From Bacillota bacterium (GTDB taxonomy: Bacteria; Bacillota; Sulfobacillia; Sulfobacillales; Sulfobacillaceae), in NCBI GenBank assembly GCA_021784595.1, contig JAJYHT010000035.1, forward strand, positions 37,651-101,650: a stretch of DNA of 64,000 bases, given 5' to 3'. Shown here piece by piece: positions 63,643 through 64,000 of this stretch (positions are counted from its first letter, which is position 1; each line of letters opens with the position of its first letter). The position numbers and the translations under genes are program-made. Below the pieces are notes generated by a model. The model did not search any database, was not told where the DNA came from, and saw only the letters and a list, made by a program, of their open reading frames with translations.

Positions 63643-64000
63643 GCGAATCATGGGGAATGCTATTGGCAAATGACGCCTTTTAGCTTTAGTCCTAACATAG
63701 TGAAGATTGAAAGGCAAGGGGATGGAGCGAAGCAAAGGAGAAACGAACCCGTGTCTATGTCCGATAAGGGATATTATGTTAACTTAAGTTGGCATCGAAC
63801 ATGATTTTCGCTTCTCTCGTGGACAAAGGCCTGTCGCGTCCAGAAAATGCTCAAACAAATTGATGAACTGAAACCCATTTGAGGCTTGGTTACATACGAA
63901 ATTTCCGAAGAATCCCTAGGTCACGAAGGGTAGGATTTGGGGCAACCCCATAGCGAAGGCACCTCTTCCGAAGTGCTCGGAAAGAGGTGCCTGTAGTCCT
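63643..64000. other. Window end without a supported gene
   Basis: A 17-codon frame (GTG 63751 behind AAAGGAG, stop 63804) could be a leader peptide or a broken gene; an adjacent frame reads KMLKQIDELKPI before a stop. A second hairpin at 63957-63992 (arms AGGCACCTCTTCCGA and TCGGAAAGAGGTGCCT, one-base bulge) closes the window. Confidence 0.4.

Noticed and set aside
63751..63804. 17-codon frame with a good ribosome binding site
   Set aside because: Too short to support as a gene; an adjacent frame suggests it may be the start of a broken gene.
1..64000. tRNA, rRNA, CRISPR arrays and known riboswitches
   Set aside because: Reading both strands I found no T-loop-like GGTTCRA clusters with a paired acceptor stem, no regularly spaced short repeats and no aptamer core I recognise. 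A tRNAscan, CRISPR finder or Rfam run would settle this.

Overview
The window reads as chromosomal DNA of a Gram-positive, moderately GC-rich bacterium. The gene set and protein style resemble a thermoacidophilic Sulfobacillus-type Bacillota; that is inference, since no rRNA or other phylogenetic marker is present. Most genes carry clear GGAGG-type ribosome binding sites, GTG and TTG starts are frequent, and neighbouring genes often overlap by a few bases.

Layout. 1-13.9 kb is core: the 3' part of galE, a GH31 glucosidase, ilvE, a small operon (CoA-binding protein, unknown, YajQ, PMT-type glycosyltransferase fused to a PQQ beta-propeller), an EamA exporter, and nrdR-nrdJ behind a promoter with two NrdR boxes. 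13.9-29.3 kb is an accessory island. It opens with an intact four-gene transposition module (three tyrosine recombinases plus a TnpC-like protein; Tn554/RIT type) carrying an AAA ATPase with a frameshift and an AlbA_2/Schlafen-type protein. A graveyard follows: a NACHT-type C-terminal relic, relics of two of the same recombinases, a truncated SDR, hicBA and two related Phd/PIN toxin-antitoxin modules. 30-60 kb is again core: acnA, prfC, aldo-keto reductase, CPBP protease, MaoC pair, amidase with a small partner, ppa, several MFS/EamA transporters, DUF445, YihY, TauE, HesB-like carrier, PIG-V/LCP-like pair, DUF89, SRAP, cyclophilin lipoprotein, quinone reductase, DHH phosphoesterase and cysteine synthase. 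61-63.6 kb is a small accessory patch of unrecognised short proteins.

The most striking result is at 56.9-60.7 kb. Two thiol-redox genes, an AhpE-like peroxiredoxin and a PDO-type glutaredoxin-like protein, each look broken by one in-frame TGA. In both, the TGA falls exactly on the catalytic cysteine (P-x3-T-x2-C and C-x-x-C), the frame is otherwise intact, and a hairpin follows whose apical loop begins after exactly 18 nt. I interpret both as selenoproteins. This needs selA, selB, selC and selD elsewhere in the genome, which the window cannot show.

How the genes work together: nrdR represses nrdJ through the paired boxes; the four transposition genes overlap or abut and probably act as one complex; the two Phd/PIN modules share promoter and operator design and may cross-regulate; cysteine synthase, peroxiredoxin, rhodanese and PDO form a loose sulfur/selenium redox neighbourhood.
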